Position numbers and translations under genes: made by a program
Notes under the pieces: model-generated
The model's input: only the letters and a program-made list of their open reading frames with translations
The model's database searches: none
Told to the model about the DNA's origin: nothing
Assembly (NCBI GenBank): GCA_035493895.1
Contig: DATJHM010000339.1
Span: 1-30,062 of the forward strand
Origin: DATJHM01 sp035493895
GTDB taxonomy: Bacteria > Chloroflexota > Ktedonobacteria > Ktedonobacterales > Ktedonobacteraceae
Reading direction: 5' to 3'
Length of the DNA stretch: 30,062 bases
In this document: in pieces, positions 13,850 to 22,601 of the stretch
Layout of the letters: each line of letters starts with the position of its first letter
Numbering within the stretch: position 1 is the first letter of the stretch

Positions 13850-14674
13850 TCAGCGTACCAGTTTGACACGCTCTTTACGCCAGGTGAGCGTATGATATTT
13901 TTCCTCGACAAGTTGTTGAGCCAGGTCCCATTCGGATGGGGTCAGTTCAGCGGGCTCAAAGTTGGCCTGGAGTGCCAGCCCGAAGCCCGTACGGAAGGCC
14001 TGACCCACTTCGTCCCAGTTGATGGTGGGGGCGAATGTGTGAAGAGGCGTGGTTTTTTCGCGGTAGAGTGCGAGTGCCTCCTGACGTGCTTCCTGGCTGG
14101 GAAAGCGTAAGAGATCGAAAAACTCTTCAGCTCGATCTTCTAAAGGAAGTGAACCTTGTTGTAAGAGAGCATCATCTTTCCAGACCTGAGCGCTACCAAC
14201 GAGTTTGAAGCCGCCGCTGGTCAGGTCGGCCTGCGTAGATGAAGCGAAGCAGGCGGCTGAAGGATGTTTGCTGACGCGTTCATCGCTAATTTCAGCCTGC
14301 ACACCCATTGTCTGAAGAGCGGCCAGAATGCCCTGTGAGAGATACGCATAGGCCGCAACCACGCCCGCAGGCACGCCGTAGCGTCTGGCAATGACGATAC
14401 TGTAGGTGAACTCGTCCCGGTGATACACTGCCCGCCCGCCCGTTGGTCGCCTGACCAGCCCTATCGCTTGCTGATTACAGCGTTCCTGCTCAATCTCACG
14501 TTCGACACTTTGGAAGCGTCCCAGGGAGATGGCAGGTTGTGCCCAGCGGAAGACGCGCAACGTTGGTGGGACCTCACCACGCAGATGATGCGTGAGTATA
14601 GCCTCATCGATTGCCATATTCAGCTGAGCATTCTGGATGCCAGTATTGAGAAAGCGGTAGGGAGTGGTGTCCAT
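13850..14674 (-). CDS. Octanoyltransferase/lipoate-protein ligase family protein (LipM-like)
   Basis: The 274-residue enzyme belongs to the biotin/lipoate ligase fold and should attach an octanoyl or lipoyl group to carrier proteins (GcvH or E2 subunits), the first step of lipoate assembly. Motifs: RRPTGGRAVYH (75-85), the lysine in GGFKLVGSAQ (K157) and LLQQGSLPL. A cysteine in SAACFASS (C142) lies where LipM-type octanoyltransferases carry their catalytic Cys, so LipM is favoured over ATP-dependent LplA; no LplA C-terminal domain is obvious. ATG at 14674 has AAGGA 7 bases upstream; a longer frame to 14827 would run into tgt and lacks support. It follows tgt by 122 bases on the same strand. 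Confidence 0.85.
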   Translation of the reverse strand: MDTTPYRFLNTGIQNAQLNMAIDEAILTHHLRGEVPPTLRVFRWAQPAISLGRFQSVEREIEQERCNQQAIGLVRRPTGGRAVYHRDEFTYSIVIARRYGVPAGVVAAYAYLSQGILAALQTMGVQAEISDERVSKHPSAACFASSTQADLTSGGFKLVGSAQVWKDDALLQQGSLPLEDRAEEFFDLLRFPSQEARQEALALYREKTTPLHTFAPTINWDEVGQAFRTGFGLALQANFEPAELTPSEWDLAQQLVEEKYHTLTWRKERVKLVR

Positions 14675-14753
14675 GCTCTTATCCTTCGGTGTGTTGCAAT
14701 TCCTCAAGTGGGTCGAGAAAGAACATTGGCTCCTGACGCCCTCCAGAGGTAAA

Positions 14754-14807
14754 GGCGGAGTGTGAGATCCGCCTGATACACGAAATTGGCAAGTCATCAG
14801 ACTTGCC
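14754..14807 (-). terminator. Two hairpins between tgt and the octanoyltransferase gene
   Basis: GGCAAGT (14788-14794) pairs with ACTTGCC (14801-14807) and overlaps the tgt stop. GGCGGA (14754-14759) pairs with TCCGCC (14768-14773) just beyond. Neither is followed by a strong T tract, so they may act as processing or partial termination sites inside one transcript. Confidence 0.35.
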
Positions 14808-15978
14808 GCGACATTGCGATTTTCCATTTGTTACGCTGCTCTTCACGGATGCGTTCGGAGGCCGGAACGTAGCGGGCCAGGAAATCATCACGAAAGGCGG
14901 GATAACGGTCAGCAAGAATAGCTGTACGCAGCTGATCTGCCAGGTGCAGCATAAAATGGAGATTATGGATACTGCCAAGACGATAGTAGAGTTGCTCTTC
15001 TGTACGGATCAGGTGATGGACATAAGCCGCGCTGTAGTTCCGGCAGGTATAGCAGGTGCAGTCTTCTTCGACGGGTCCGCGCTGACTGCGAAAGCGGGAG
15101 GCTTTGATGTTGACGCGTCCGCTCTGTGTGAAGAGGCCACCGTGGCGTGCGACACGTGTAGGGAGGACGCAATCAAACATATCCACGCCCAGGCCGACGC
15201 CAATCACCAGATCTTCTGGAGAGCCGACGCCGAGCAGGTGGCGTGGCTTGTTGCGAGGCAGCTCGGGTGTGACATAACTGAGCATCTCCCACAGCATCTC
15301 TTTGGGTTCGCCGACTGAGAGGCCACCGATAGAAAGGCCGGGGAAGGGCATATTGCCGATAATGCGCGCGCTCTCGCGGCGCAGATCGGATTCGAAGGCA
15401 CCCTGGACGATCCCAAAGAGCGTTTGTTCCGGGCGATAGCGTTCTTTGGCACGTAACGCGCGCTCTTCCCAGCGATGTGTGCGTTCCATGGCCTCTTTTG
15501 CGTCGCGAGGTGTAGAAGGGTAGGGCGCGCAGATATCGAGGGGCAGAACGATATCTGCGCCCAGTTCGGCCTCGATCTGCATAACCCGTTCCGGGGTCAA
15601 CGTATGTGTTGAGCCATCGAGATGCGATTTAAAAACGACCCCATCCTCGCTCAACTTGCGTAGATGTCCCAGACTCCAGACCTGAAAGCCACCGCTATCG
15701 GTCAGCATCGGACCATCCCAGTGCATAAAAGGGTGCAGCCCGCCAAACGAATCGATGAGCGGAGAGCCGGGACGGAGCATCAGATGATAGGTATTCGCGA
15801 GGATAATTTTCGCGCCCGCCGCCTTCAGCTCTTCGGGAGAGACGCTCTTGACAGTCGCCTGAGTTCCAACCGGCATAAAAATGGGCGTCGGAATCTCACC
15901 GTGTGGTGTTTGAATCGTACCTGCACGTGCCCAACTGGTGGAGCACTCAGCCTCAATCGTAAACGAAAATTCTGGCAT
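14797..15978 (-). CDS. tgt: Queuine tRNA-ribosyltransferase (tRNA-guanine transglycosylase)
   Basis: The 393-residue enzyme swaps guanine-34 for preQ1 in the anticodon of tRNAs for Asp, Asn, His and Tyr, a step of queuosine synthesis. It is a TIM-barrel zinc protein. Visible are the catalytic D94 in LTDSGGFQVWSL, the substrate loop GLSIGGLSVGEP, the nucleophile D269 in VDMFDCVLPTR and the zinc ligands C307, C309, C312 and H338 (CTCYTC...SIHN). Length is normal. The ATG gives the family N-terminus. Other queuosine genes (queA, queC-F) are not in the window. It is followed by the octanoyltransferase gene, a pairing with no obvious metabolic link. Confidence 0.96.
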   Translation of the reverse strand: MPEFSFTIEAECSTSWARAGTIQTPHGEIPTPIFMPVGTQATVKSVSPEELKAAGAKIILANTYHLMLRPGSPLIDSFGGLHPFMHWDGPMLTDSGGFQVWSLGHLRKLSEDGVVFKSHLDGSTHTLTPERVMQIEAELGADIVLPLDICAPYPSTPRDAKEAMERTHRWEERALRAKERYRPEQTLFGIVQGAFESDLRRESARIIGNMPFPGLSIGGLSVGEPKEMLWEMLSYVTPELPRNKPRHLLGVGSPEDLVIGVGLGVDMFDCVLPTRVARHGGLFTQSGRVNIKASRFRSQRGPVEEDCTCYTCRNYSAAYVHHLIRTEEQLYYRLGSIHNLHFMLHLADQLRTAILADRYPAFRDDFLARYVPASERIREEQRNKWKIAMSRQV

Positions 15979-16202
15979 TAAAATCTCTAATTGGTGAACA
16001 AACTGCTAAAACTGGCACAGATAGATTTATGCTATTGCTCTTTATTCTCTCACAAACGTCAAGCCAGCTATTGCCATCCTCGTGATGGCGCGGTAAGCGT
16101 CAAATCGCTTTTCCCCGATTGAGAGCTTTTTCCAGCGAAGGAGTGTCATATAAAATATACATAAAAATACTCATCATTAGTGATAAATTACTGCAAAAAT
16201 GC
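15979..16202. other. Divergent region between tgt and the zinc-ribbon gene
   Basis: About 220 bases hold no gene. A TTGACG on the minus strand (16052-16047) could be a -35 for tgt but lacks a good -10 at normal spacing. The right part is A/T-rich and leads into the zinc-ribbon promoter. Confidence 0.35.
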
Positions 16203-16231
16203 TTGCAAATCGTAAAAAGATGGTGTATGCT
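16203..16231 (+). promoter_or_regulatory. Sigma-70 promoter of the zinc-ribbon protein gene
   Basis: TTGCAA (16203-16208) and TATGCT (16226-16231) are spaced by 17 bases. Transcription near 16238 would give a leader of about 137 bases. Confidence 0.65.
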
Positions 16232-16333
16232 TTCAAGCGGTATCCAATCTCGGTCTCGCATACAGTGCTCGTCCAGGCATCAAGTCCCGCGCTGGTAGGG
16301 GGAAAGAACGACTGGTGACATCTGCTAAGATAT

Positions 16334-16370
16334 GGACCTGGAGGATAACCAACCTATCATAAGGAGGTCC
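16334..16370 (+). promoter_or_regulatory. Possible hairpin masking the ribosome site
   Basis: GGACCT (16334-16339) pairs with AGGTCC (16365-16370), which overlaps the AAGGAGG ribosome site of the zinc-ribbon gene; GATA (16344-16347) and TATC (16355-16358) could pair inside. The stem is short, so any control of translation is speculative. Confidence 0.35.
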
Positions 16371-16374
16371 CTAG

Positions 16375-16689
16375 TTGAGCTTCGATGACAAAACCCTAAG
16401 ATGCCGTGAGTGCGGAAATGATTTCGTGTTCACCGCAGGAGAACAAGAGTTCTACCAGCAAAAAGGTCTGATGAATCAGCCTAGCCGCTGTCCTAGCTGC
16501 CGAGCTGCACGACGTGCTGCTGCGGGCGGTGGACGTTCTACCGGTGGTGAGCGCCCAAGAGAGCGAGAGATGCACACCGTTATTTGTGCTGAGTGCGGAA
16601 CTGAGACCCAGGTGCCATTCTTGCCAAAGAATGATCGCCCGGTCTATTGTAGCCCATGTTACGATAAGGTCCGCGTGGCCCGCAATTAG
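16375..16689 (+). CDS. Double zinc-ribbon protein (zf-trcl type)
   Basis: The 104-residue protein has two zinc-ribbon units. The first (C10, C13, C39, C42) follows the zf-trcl pattern DKTLRCRECGNDFVFTAGEQ, then FYQQKG and RCPSCRAARR. The second (C71, C74, C92, C95; ICAECGTETQVPF, PVYCSPCY) is joined by a Gly/Arg-rich linker at about 47-65. Such proteins are probably nucleic-acid-binding, but no precise function is established. The start is TTG at 16375, with AAGGAGG 7 bases upstream and no ATG in a suitable place. It is a single-gene unit with its own promoter and long leader. Confidence 0.88.
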   Translation: MSFDDKTLRCRECGNDFVFTAGEQEFYQQKGLMNQPSRCPSCRAARRAAAGGGRSTGGERPREREMHTVICAECGTETQVPFLPKNDRPVYCSPCYDKVRVARN

Positions 16690-17060
16690 GTGAGGCAATC
16701 GAGAGATTGTGCTTCAGAAGTTGACACTTCCTTCTCCGCATAACAAACAAAAGGCAAAGCTAAGGTCTGTTCTTGGCATTGCCTTCTTAGCATTTCCCCT
16801 GGAATAAAATCCCCTTACTTGATGTTCTTATAGTCTGAATCAGATGATGAAGGTTAGATCGGATCGAACCGGATCGACCTGAAGGACGAAAGGTGGATGT
16901 CAATTTGCTGCAAGGGCCTATTGTTCTTATTTTGTCCCCTTCTGCTTTTCCAGAAATGCCGCAAATGCTATAATAGCCCAATCGTATAGAACTTGACTCA
17001 ATTTTATATGAAATATCGTAGCAAAAATCATAGATTTATGGTAAATGTAAGTTTATCTGC
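16690..17060. other. Intergenic region with two mutually exclusive stems
   Basis: Downstream of the zinc-ribbon gene AAGGCAA (16751-16757) pairs with TTGCCTT (16779-16785), and GCTAAG (16759-16764) pairs with CTTAGC (16786-16791). The arms interleave, so the stems exclude each other or form a knot. The first may act as a terminator. Further on, GGATCGA occurs twice (16860-16880 area). No gene is seen. Confidence 0.45.
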
Positions 17061-17088
17061 TTGACAGCGGTGCGTTGCTCCTTATAAT
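17061..17088 (+). promoter_or_regulatory. Consensus promoter of the first rel gene
   Basis: TTGACA (17061-17066) and TATAAT (17083-17088) are perfect hexamers spaced by 16 bases. Transcription near 17095 gives a leader of about 190 bases that includes a tRNA D-arm-like sequence. Confidence 0.85.
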
Positions 17089-17284
17089 AGAGTAGTAACC
17101 TTTGTTTTGCGTGAATAACCTTTATCCGCATTTATAGCTCATCTGGTAGCAGCACCGAGAGATATTTTTTTATTCAGGAGATTCCAGGACAGTCTATAGT
17201 AATATAGGTTGCTTATCCAGATGCGTCGGCTACATTTTTCTATGTGCTCTGTTCGCCGAACTTACGCATTGAGAAAGGTCTGGC

Positions 17285-19753
17285 ATGCAGAACAAACGGT
17301 ATACCAGGCAGCACAAGGTACGTAATATGACTATGAACGTCGATAACATCTCTAATAGGTTCCAGGTATATCTGGGAACAGATACCTATCTGGGGACAAA
17401 TCTGGCTCCTTCAAAATTGACCCTGAAAGATTTATTGCAGGAGACCGGTCTCTACCTGACTGCGGAAGACCAGGAAAAGATTCGTCGTGCTTATGAACTG
17501 GCCGATAAGGCTCATCAGGGGGTTGTGCGCCATTCTGGCGAGCCCTACATTCAACATCCACTGGAAGTAGCTTTCCTGCTGGCAGATATGCGTATTGATG
17601 CTGATGGGATCGTTTCGGCACTCCTGCATGATGTTGTCGAGGATACCAGCTATTCCCTCGAAGATATTCGGGACCGCTTTGGTCCTGCGGTTGCCAATAT
17701 TGTTGATGGGGTCACGAAATTTAATACGCTGGCAGGAAAACCCCAGCCGACCTCCTCTGATGCCTCTCCTGATGAGGGCGCGGAGGTACAGGCGCAACCG
17801 CCTTCGTTGGTGGACAAACGTCGTATGCGTACAGAAACGGTGCGTAAGATGCTTCTGGCGATGGCCGAAGATCCAAGGGTTGTCGTGCTCAAACTGGCCG
17901 ATCGCCTGCATAACATGCGCACACTTTCAGCGATGTCGAGCGCTCAGCAGCAGAATACCGCGCGTGAGACGAGCGAAATCTATGCACCCCTGGCGCGCCG
18001 TCTGGGTATGGCGAATGTGCAGGGCGAGCTTGAAGATCGCGCCCTCAGCTACCTTGAGCCGGAGAAGTATGCACGTCTGGCGCGTCTGGTCGGGGAAGAA
18101 ATGAAACGCCGCCAGCCCTACGCGGAGAGGGTCTGTCGAGCTTTGCGCCAGGAAATGGAGCGCGCTGGCATTCATGCTGAGGTCAATGTCTGGCAGAAAC
18201 ATCTCGCGAGCATCAATCGCAAATTGGAAGAGCAGAATAGCGATGAGCTGAATCAGGTCCACGATCTGGTCTCCTTCCGTATTCTGGTGGATTCCGATGA
18301 TGAGTGTTACCTTGCTCTCGGCCATATTCATGCGTTATGGCGTCCAAAAGATGGCCGTATTAAAGACTTTATTGCGACTCCCAAACTAAACGGCTATCAG
18401 TCTTTGCATACAACCGTGTTTTGCCTGGAGAATCGGCTGGCCGAAATACAGATTCGCACTTATGATATGCAGCGAACTGCCGATTATGGTATCGCGAGCT
18501 ACTGGTATCTCAAGGACCGTATGGGCCAGGAGGAGAAGCTGCTGGGAGCGCAGGCCCCGGAAGGTGCGCCGAATAGCTGGCGTCTCTCGTATCATGAGAT
18601 GGTCACCTGGATTGAGCAGTTGCGCGAGTGGCAACGCGAACTGCCCCAGAGTGCCGATGAGTTTGTGGAAGCAGTCAAAGGAGATATCTTTCAGGAGCAG
18701 ATTTTTGTTTTTACGCCGAAGGGCGAAGTGAAGGATCTGCCTCGCGGTTCTACTCCTCTGGATATGGCCTATCGTATTCATACAGATATTGGAGACCATT
18801 GTGCCGGTGCACGCATTATTACTAATATGGATGATAGTGGTCGTCTCGTGACGCGTCTGGTTCCGCTGGATTATGAGCTCAAAGGTGGGGAGATTGTGGA
18901 TATTGTGGTCAATCGCACAGCGCATCCCACTCGTGATTGGTTGAGTTTTGCGCGCACGGCGGCAGCACGAAACAAAATTCGGCGCTATCTGAAAACATAT
19001 GAGCGCGAGATCAATCTGCAACTGGGTCGGGAACGTCTGGATCTTGCGTTGAAGACAGCTTCTGTGGTGGGGGGCATCTCGCCGGTGATTGAAGAGCAGA
19101 TATTGAAGTTGCGTGTGGCGGACCCGGAAAGTCCTTTGCGGAATTATGCGACGCTTGAAGATATCTACGTTGCCATTGGGCGAGAGGATCTTCCGGTGGA
19201 ACAGGTGCGAGAGCAATTATTACCGTATGTCTTGCCGACGCAGGTTCCCGGGCAGGAGTTGCCCGGACCCGTGGAGGATGGTAGCGACGAACCGGCGGAG
19301 GGTGAAGCCAGTAGTAATGGTATGCATATTATGCTGGCCCAATGCTGTTGTCCTATCCCTGGTGATGTCATCGCCGGGCAAATTAATCCTGGCAAAGGAA
19401 TGCTTGTTCATCGTATTGATTGTCGTGGTATTCGTCGTTATCGGGACATTCCCAATGCTCTGCTGGAGATCCATTGGCGGCAGATTGCTCCCGAGTCTTA
19501 CCTGATTCCCATTAATATCGTGGCCCATGATCGCTCCGGGCTGCTGCGCGATGTTGCGGCAATTGTCGCCGATGCTGGCATTAATATGACCTCGGTTACT
19601 TCTACGACCAATACATCGCTACAAAAAGCGGTGATCACGGCAACGCTGGAGATTGATGCCAACGAAGGTGTGCTCGATCAACTGGAGCGCATTCTCCGTC
19701 GCCTCCGTCAGGTCAAGCATGTTGTGAATGTAGAACGCTCTGTTGCGAAATGA
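17285..19753 (+). CDS. rel: Bifunctional (p)ppGpp synthetase/hydrolase Rel
   Basis: This 822-residue protein should both make (p)ppGpp from ATP and GTP/GDP and hydrolyse it, controlling the stringent response. Order: HD hydrolase (about 65-215), synthetase (about 300-420), TGS (about 470-540), helical region, conserved-cysteine region (AQCCCPIPGD, 686-694; RIDCRG) and ACT (about 740-815). All hydrolase residues are present: H91, H115-D116, E119-D120 and D206 with N210 (LADRLHN). The synthetase has the RXKD motif (RIKD, 358-361), YQSLHT (371-376) and E387 in EIQIRT; RXKD is the bifunctional type. A polar insert sits between the HD motifs (about 150-177). ATG at 17285 has GAGAAAGG upstream; ATG at 17327 is an alternative. 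A second rel gene follows after 357 bases. Confidence 0.95.
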   Translation: MQNKRYTRQHKVRNMTMNVDNISNRFQVYLGTDTYLGTNLAPSKLTLKDLLQETGLYLTAEDQEKIRRAYELADKAHQGVVRHSGEPYIQHPLEVAFLLADMRIDADGIVSALLHDVVEDTSYSLEDIRDRFGPAVANIVDGVTKFNTLAGKPQPTSSDASPDEGAEVQAQPPSLVDKRRMRTETVRKMLLAMAEDPRVVVLKLADRLHNMRTLSAMSSAQQQNTARETSEIYAPLARRLGMANVQGELEDRALSYLEPEKYARLARLVGEEMKRRQPYAERVCRALRQEMERAGIHAEVNVWQKHLASINRKLEEQNSDELNQVHDLVSFRILVDSDDECYLALGHIHALWRPKDGRIKDFIATPKLNGYQSLHTTVFCLENRLAEIQIRTYDMQRTADYGIASYWYLKDRMGQEEKLLGAQAPEGAPNSWRLSYHEMVTWIEQLREWQRELPQSADEFVEAVKGDIFQEQIFVFTPKGEVKDLPRGSTPLDMAYRIHTDIGDHCAGARIITNMDDSGRLVTRLVPLDYELKGGEIVDIVVNRTAHPTRDWLSFARTAAARNKIRRYLKTYEREINLQLGRERLDLALKTASVVGGISPVIEEQILKLRVADPESPLRNYATLEDIYVAIGREDLPVEQVREQLLPYVLPTQVPGQELPGPVEDGSDEPAEGEASSNGMHIMLAQCCCPIPGDVIAGQINPGKGMLVHRIDCRGIRRYRDIPNALLEIHWRQIAPESYLIPINIVAHDRSGLLRDVAAIVADAGINMTSVTSTTNTSLQKAVITATLEIDANEGVLDQLERILRRLRQVKHVVNVERSVAK

Positions 19754-20110
19754 GCAGAACCTCAAGATAAGGCAGGCAGCATCTCCAACGCCGATAAGGA
19801 TAGAGATATGCATGCAGCCTTATCTCAGGAAAGAGAACACAAGAGTTGCTCCCTTAAGCAGAAAAGAAAGTGGCGCGCGTTTTTTTGTGCCAGAAAGAGC
19901 CTGTTTGTGGATAGCAATATCGCCCGTGAGTACTCCTTTTTGTTCCTTCCCTCTCATCTGGCGAAAAGGCGCGGTATAATCTGTATAGAGACAAGATCAG
20001 TCAGAATGGTTACTGATGTTTAACGTAAAGGAATTTACAACGTATACTAGTTTAGGAACGTGCGCACTGGATAGTTCCTTTCAGGATAGACCAGTTATCC
20101 ATAAATACTT
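19754..20110. promoter_or_regulatory. Region between the rel genes with a -10 element
   Basis: TATAAT at 19975-19980 is a strong -10, but the -35 position holds only a weak match. GATAAGG occurs twice (19776, 19793) and its complement CCTTATC at 19818-19824, so a hairpin can form. AGGAAC (20054-20059) pairs with GTTCCT (20074-20079) in the leader of the second gene. The second rel gene may thus have its own promoter as well as readthrough. No gene is supported here. Confidence 0.45.
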
Positions 20111-22594
20111 ATGCATATGATTGATAGAGTAGTCGAAAATTATACGGTACCACAAGAATACGGAGGCGCGATGGGTGGCCTTCTTATGCTGGTTCGCGAA
20201 TATATGGATCAGGATGAGATAGATCAAGTGCTACGAGCGTACCATCTGGCCCAGGAGACCTGTCATGGTGTTACTGGACGTCGCCCTCTTCCTCCTCTGG
20301 AGCATGCACTGGCCGTCACGACTATTCTGGCGAAGACGATGCATGTCGATGCAATCGGGATTTCTGCCGGTCTGGTCTTTGAGGCGGTGGATGCTGATCT
20401 GTTACCGTTAGATGTTGTTGAACAGATGCTTGGACATGCCACTGCTCGTGTGGTTGACAGTATGTGGCGTCTCAATATTTTGGAGCGCAAAAAACAAAGT
20501 ATTACGGACGGCGCATTGCTTGCAGTCCAGAGTTCACAGGTAACGGCGATAAAGAGGGCCAGCGACGAACGCGATGAGGTGAGTGGCTCCGCCGTTGAGA
20601 GTAAAAAGCCGCGCATTCGTGAAGCGATGCGCCGCCAGCAGGCCGAGACGGTACGCAAGATGTTTGTGGCGATGGCCGAAGATCCTCGCGTTGTTCTGCT
20701 GAAACTGGCCTATCGTTTACATGCGATGCGTATGATGTGTGCTCCCGGCTACCAGGGCGATCAGCAAGAAATGTTGAACATGGCCGAGGAAACGCGAGAG
20801 ATCTATGCGCCGCTGGCCGGTCGCCTGGGGATGTCTCGTGTGGAATCTGAACTGGATGATCTGGCTTTTCAGATTCTGGAGCCGGATCGCTTTGCCTGGG
20901 TGCGCGAAATTGTCGAATTGGAACGCAAACAGTGGCGCTCATATGTCGAGCGTGTTTGCGGTATTCTGCGTCAGGAGATGTCGCTGCTGGGGGTGCAGGC
21001 AGAGATATCCGGGCGCGTAAAGCATCTCTATAGCTTTTATAAGAAAATTCTACGTTCGACTGGTGATGTTGCGGATATTGAAGAATTGAAAGCCGCCGCA
21101 GATATCAACCAGATCCATGACTTAATCGCTTTTCGTCTCCTGGTTGATACGACCTCCGATTGTTATGTCGCGTTGGGTCATGTGCATAGCCTGTGGCGGC
21201 CAAAAGAGGGCCGTATCAAGGATTTTATTGCTAATCCGAAGCCGAATGGCTATCAGGCTCTACACACCACGGTCTTCTGCCTGGATAATCAACTCGTAGA
21301 GATTCAGATCCGCACCCGTGCGATGCATGAGATGGCCGAGTATGGCGTGGCGATGCACTGGCACTATAAAGACGTGGGTGATACGGCTTCTGCTTCGGCG
21401 AAAGAGTTATTGACGTGGCTAAGGCAGATGGCGGAATGGCAACGCGACCTGCGTTCGGCCAATAGTGATGCCGAATTTATCGAGGTCGTGAAAGACGATC
21501 TCTTCCAGGAGCAGATCTTCGTGTTCACACCGAGAGGTGAGGTCAAGGATCTTCCTGTTGGTTCTACTCCCGTGGATTTTGCCTATCGTGTGCATACCAA
21601 GATCGGTGATGCCTGTGCGGGAGCGCGCATTATTACGCAGGTGGACGGGAGTGATGGTGATCGGCTGGTGACGCGTATGGTGCCTCTGGACTACGAGCTG
21701 AAAAACGGCGAAGTCGTGGATATCGTCACCAGTCGCGCGGCTCATCCTACACGCGACTGGCTGAGTTTTGCGCGTACGGCTGCGGCGAAAAGTAAGATCC
21801 GGCGCTATTTGAAGCTGAATGAGCGCAACATCAACGTCCAGATCGGTCGTGAGCGCCTGGATCGCGAGCTGAAAGCAGCTGGATCGCGTAGTAGTACTGA
21901 TACAATCAGCGAGGATGCGGCCAACTGGGTCTGTAATGAGTTCCATCAAGAGGATATCAGCGATATTCTGGCGGCGATTGGGGCCGACGATCTGCGTCCT
22001 CGTATGGTGGTCATGAAGCTTTTTGAGTACTGGCAGCAGCGTGAAGGTTCGAGAGAGCATAAAGAGGTCAAAGATATTCCTGATCTTGTGCAGCCTTCGA
22101 CTGTGCCGAAGCAGGCCACATCGGCAGATTTGCAAGTAGCAGGTGTGAGCGGTTTGTTGACCCATCTGGCGAATTGCTGTTGTCCGCTCCCTGGAGATCC
22201 CATTGTTGGCTTTATCAGTCGTGGCAAAGGGGTGATAGTGCATCGTGCAGACTGTCAGAACATTGTACGTTTTCGTGAGCGTGATAGTGAGCGTTTGATC
22301 ACGGTCAATTGGGTGGGGATGAATCAGCCGCGCTATCTTGCGCCAATTGTGATTTCCGCTCGTGATCGCCCGGGGCTAATTCGTGATCTTGCCACGGTGA
22401 TCTCTGATTGTGGCATTAATCTGGTCTCGGTCAATTCACGCTCGCAGAGTAGTCGTGAGCGAGCTTTAATCACGGCGACGCTTGAGGTATACGATCTTGA
22501 GCAGATTGAGCGGCTTTTTGTGCGCCTGGAACGTATAAAAGATGTCTTGCAAGTTGAGCGTGACCTTGGCAAGCCCGGCAAGGCTCCTGTTTAA
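20111..22594 (+). CDS. Rel paralogue with inactivated hydrolase site, probable (p)ppGpp synthetase
   Basis: The 827-residue protein is collinear with the preceding Rel along its full length, but its HD domain is degraded. H65 is kept, while HD becomes F90-E91, ED becomes D94-A95, and the later Asp and Asn become Y201 and A205 (LAYRLHAM). These residues bind Mn or ppGpp in Rel enzymes, so hydrolysis should be lost. The synthetase is intact (RIKD 368-371, YQALHT, E397 in EIQIRT), as are TGS, the cysteine region (ANCCCPLPGD) and ACT. Retaining RXKD rather than the EXDD motif of proteobacterial RelA shows a separate origin by tandem duplication. ATG at 20111 lacks a clear ribosome site; ATG at 20171, with GGAGG 4 bases before it, is a credible start (807 residues). 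Confidence 0.93.
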   Translation: MHMIDRVVENYTVPQEYGGAMGGLLMLVREYMDQDEIDQVLRAYHLAQETCHGVTGRRPLPPLEHALAVTTILAKTMHVDAIGISAGLVFEAVDADLLPLDVVEQMLGHATARVVDSMWRLNILERKKQSITDGALLAVQSSQVTAIKRASDERDEVSGSAVESKKPRIREAMRRQQAETVRKMFVAMAEDPRVVLLKLAYRLHAMRMMCAPGYQGDQQEMLNMAEETREIYAPLAGRLGMSRVESELDDLAFQILEPDRFAWVREIVELERKQWRSYVERVCGILRQEMSLLGVQAEISGRVKHLYSFYKKILRSTGDVADIEELKAAADINQIHDLIAFRLLVDTTSDCYVALGHVHSLWRPKEGRIKDFIANPKPNGYQALHTTVFCLDNQLVEIQIRTRAMHEMAEYGVAMHWHYKDVGDTASASAKELLTWLRQMAEWQRDLRSANSDAEFIEVVKDDLFQEQIFVFTPRGEVKDLPVGSTPVDFAYRVHTKIGDACAGARIITQVDGSDGDRLVTRMVPLDYELKNGEVVDIVTSRAAHPTRDWLSFARTAAAKSKIRRYLKLNERNINVQIGRERLDRELKAAGSRSSTDTISEDAANWVCNEFHQEDISDILAAIGADDLRPRMVVMKLFEYWQQREGSREHKEVKDIPDLVQPSTVPKQATSADLQVAGVSGLLTHLANCCCPLPGDPIVGFISRGKGVIVHRADCQNIVRFRERDSERLITVNWVGMNQPRYLAPIVISARDRPGLIRDLATVISDCGINLVSVNSRSQSSRERALITATLEVYDLEQIERLFVRLERIKDVLQVERDLGKPGKAPV

Positions 22595-22601
22595 CAGGAG
22601 G

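Noticed and set aside
14803..15318. 171-residue plus-strand frame opposite tgt
   Set aside because: It is a mirror of the tgt coding sequence with no independent support.
16860..16885. GGATCGA direct repeats as an operator
   Set aside because: They are short, imperfectly spaced and not next to a promoter element.
17128..17158. Functional tRNA gene
   Set aside because: Only acceptor-like and D-arm-like parts are present; the anticodon arm, T arm and 3' acceptor strand are missing.
18386..19216. 276-residue minus-strand frame opposite the first rel gene
   Set aside because: The sense strand encodes conserved synthetase and TGS motifs; the same kind of long antisense frame appears opposite the second rel gene because of shared codon use.
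19743..20023. Short plus-strand frames between the rel genes
   Set aside because: Low-complexity translation, no ribosome site, and they overlap the likely promoter of the second rel gene.
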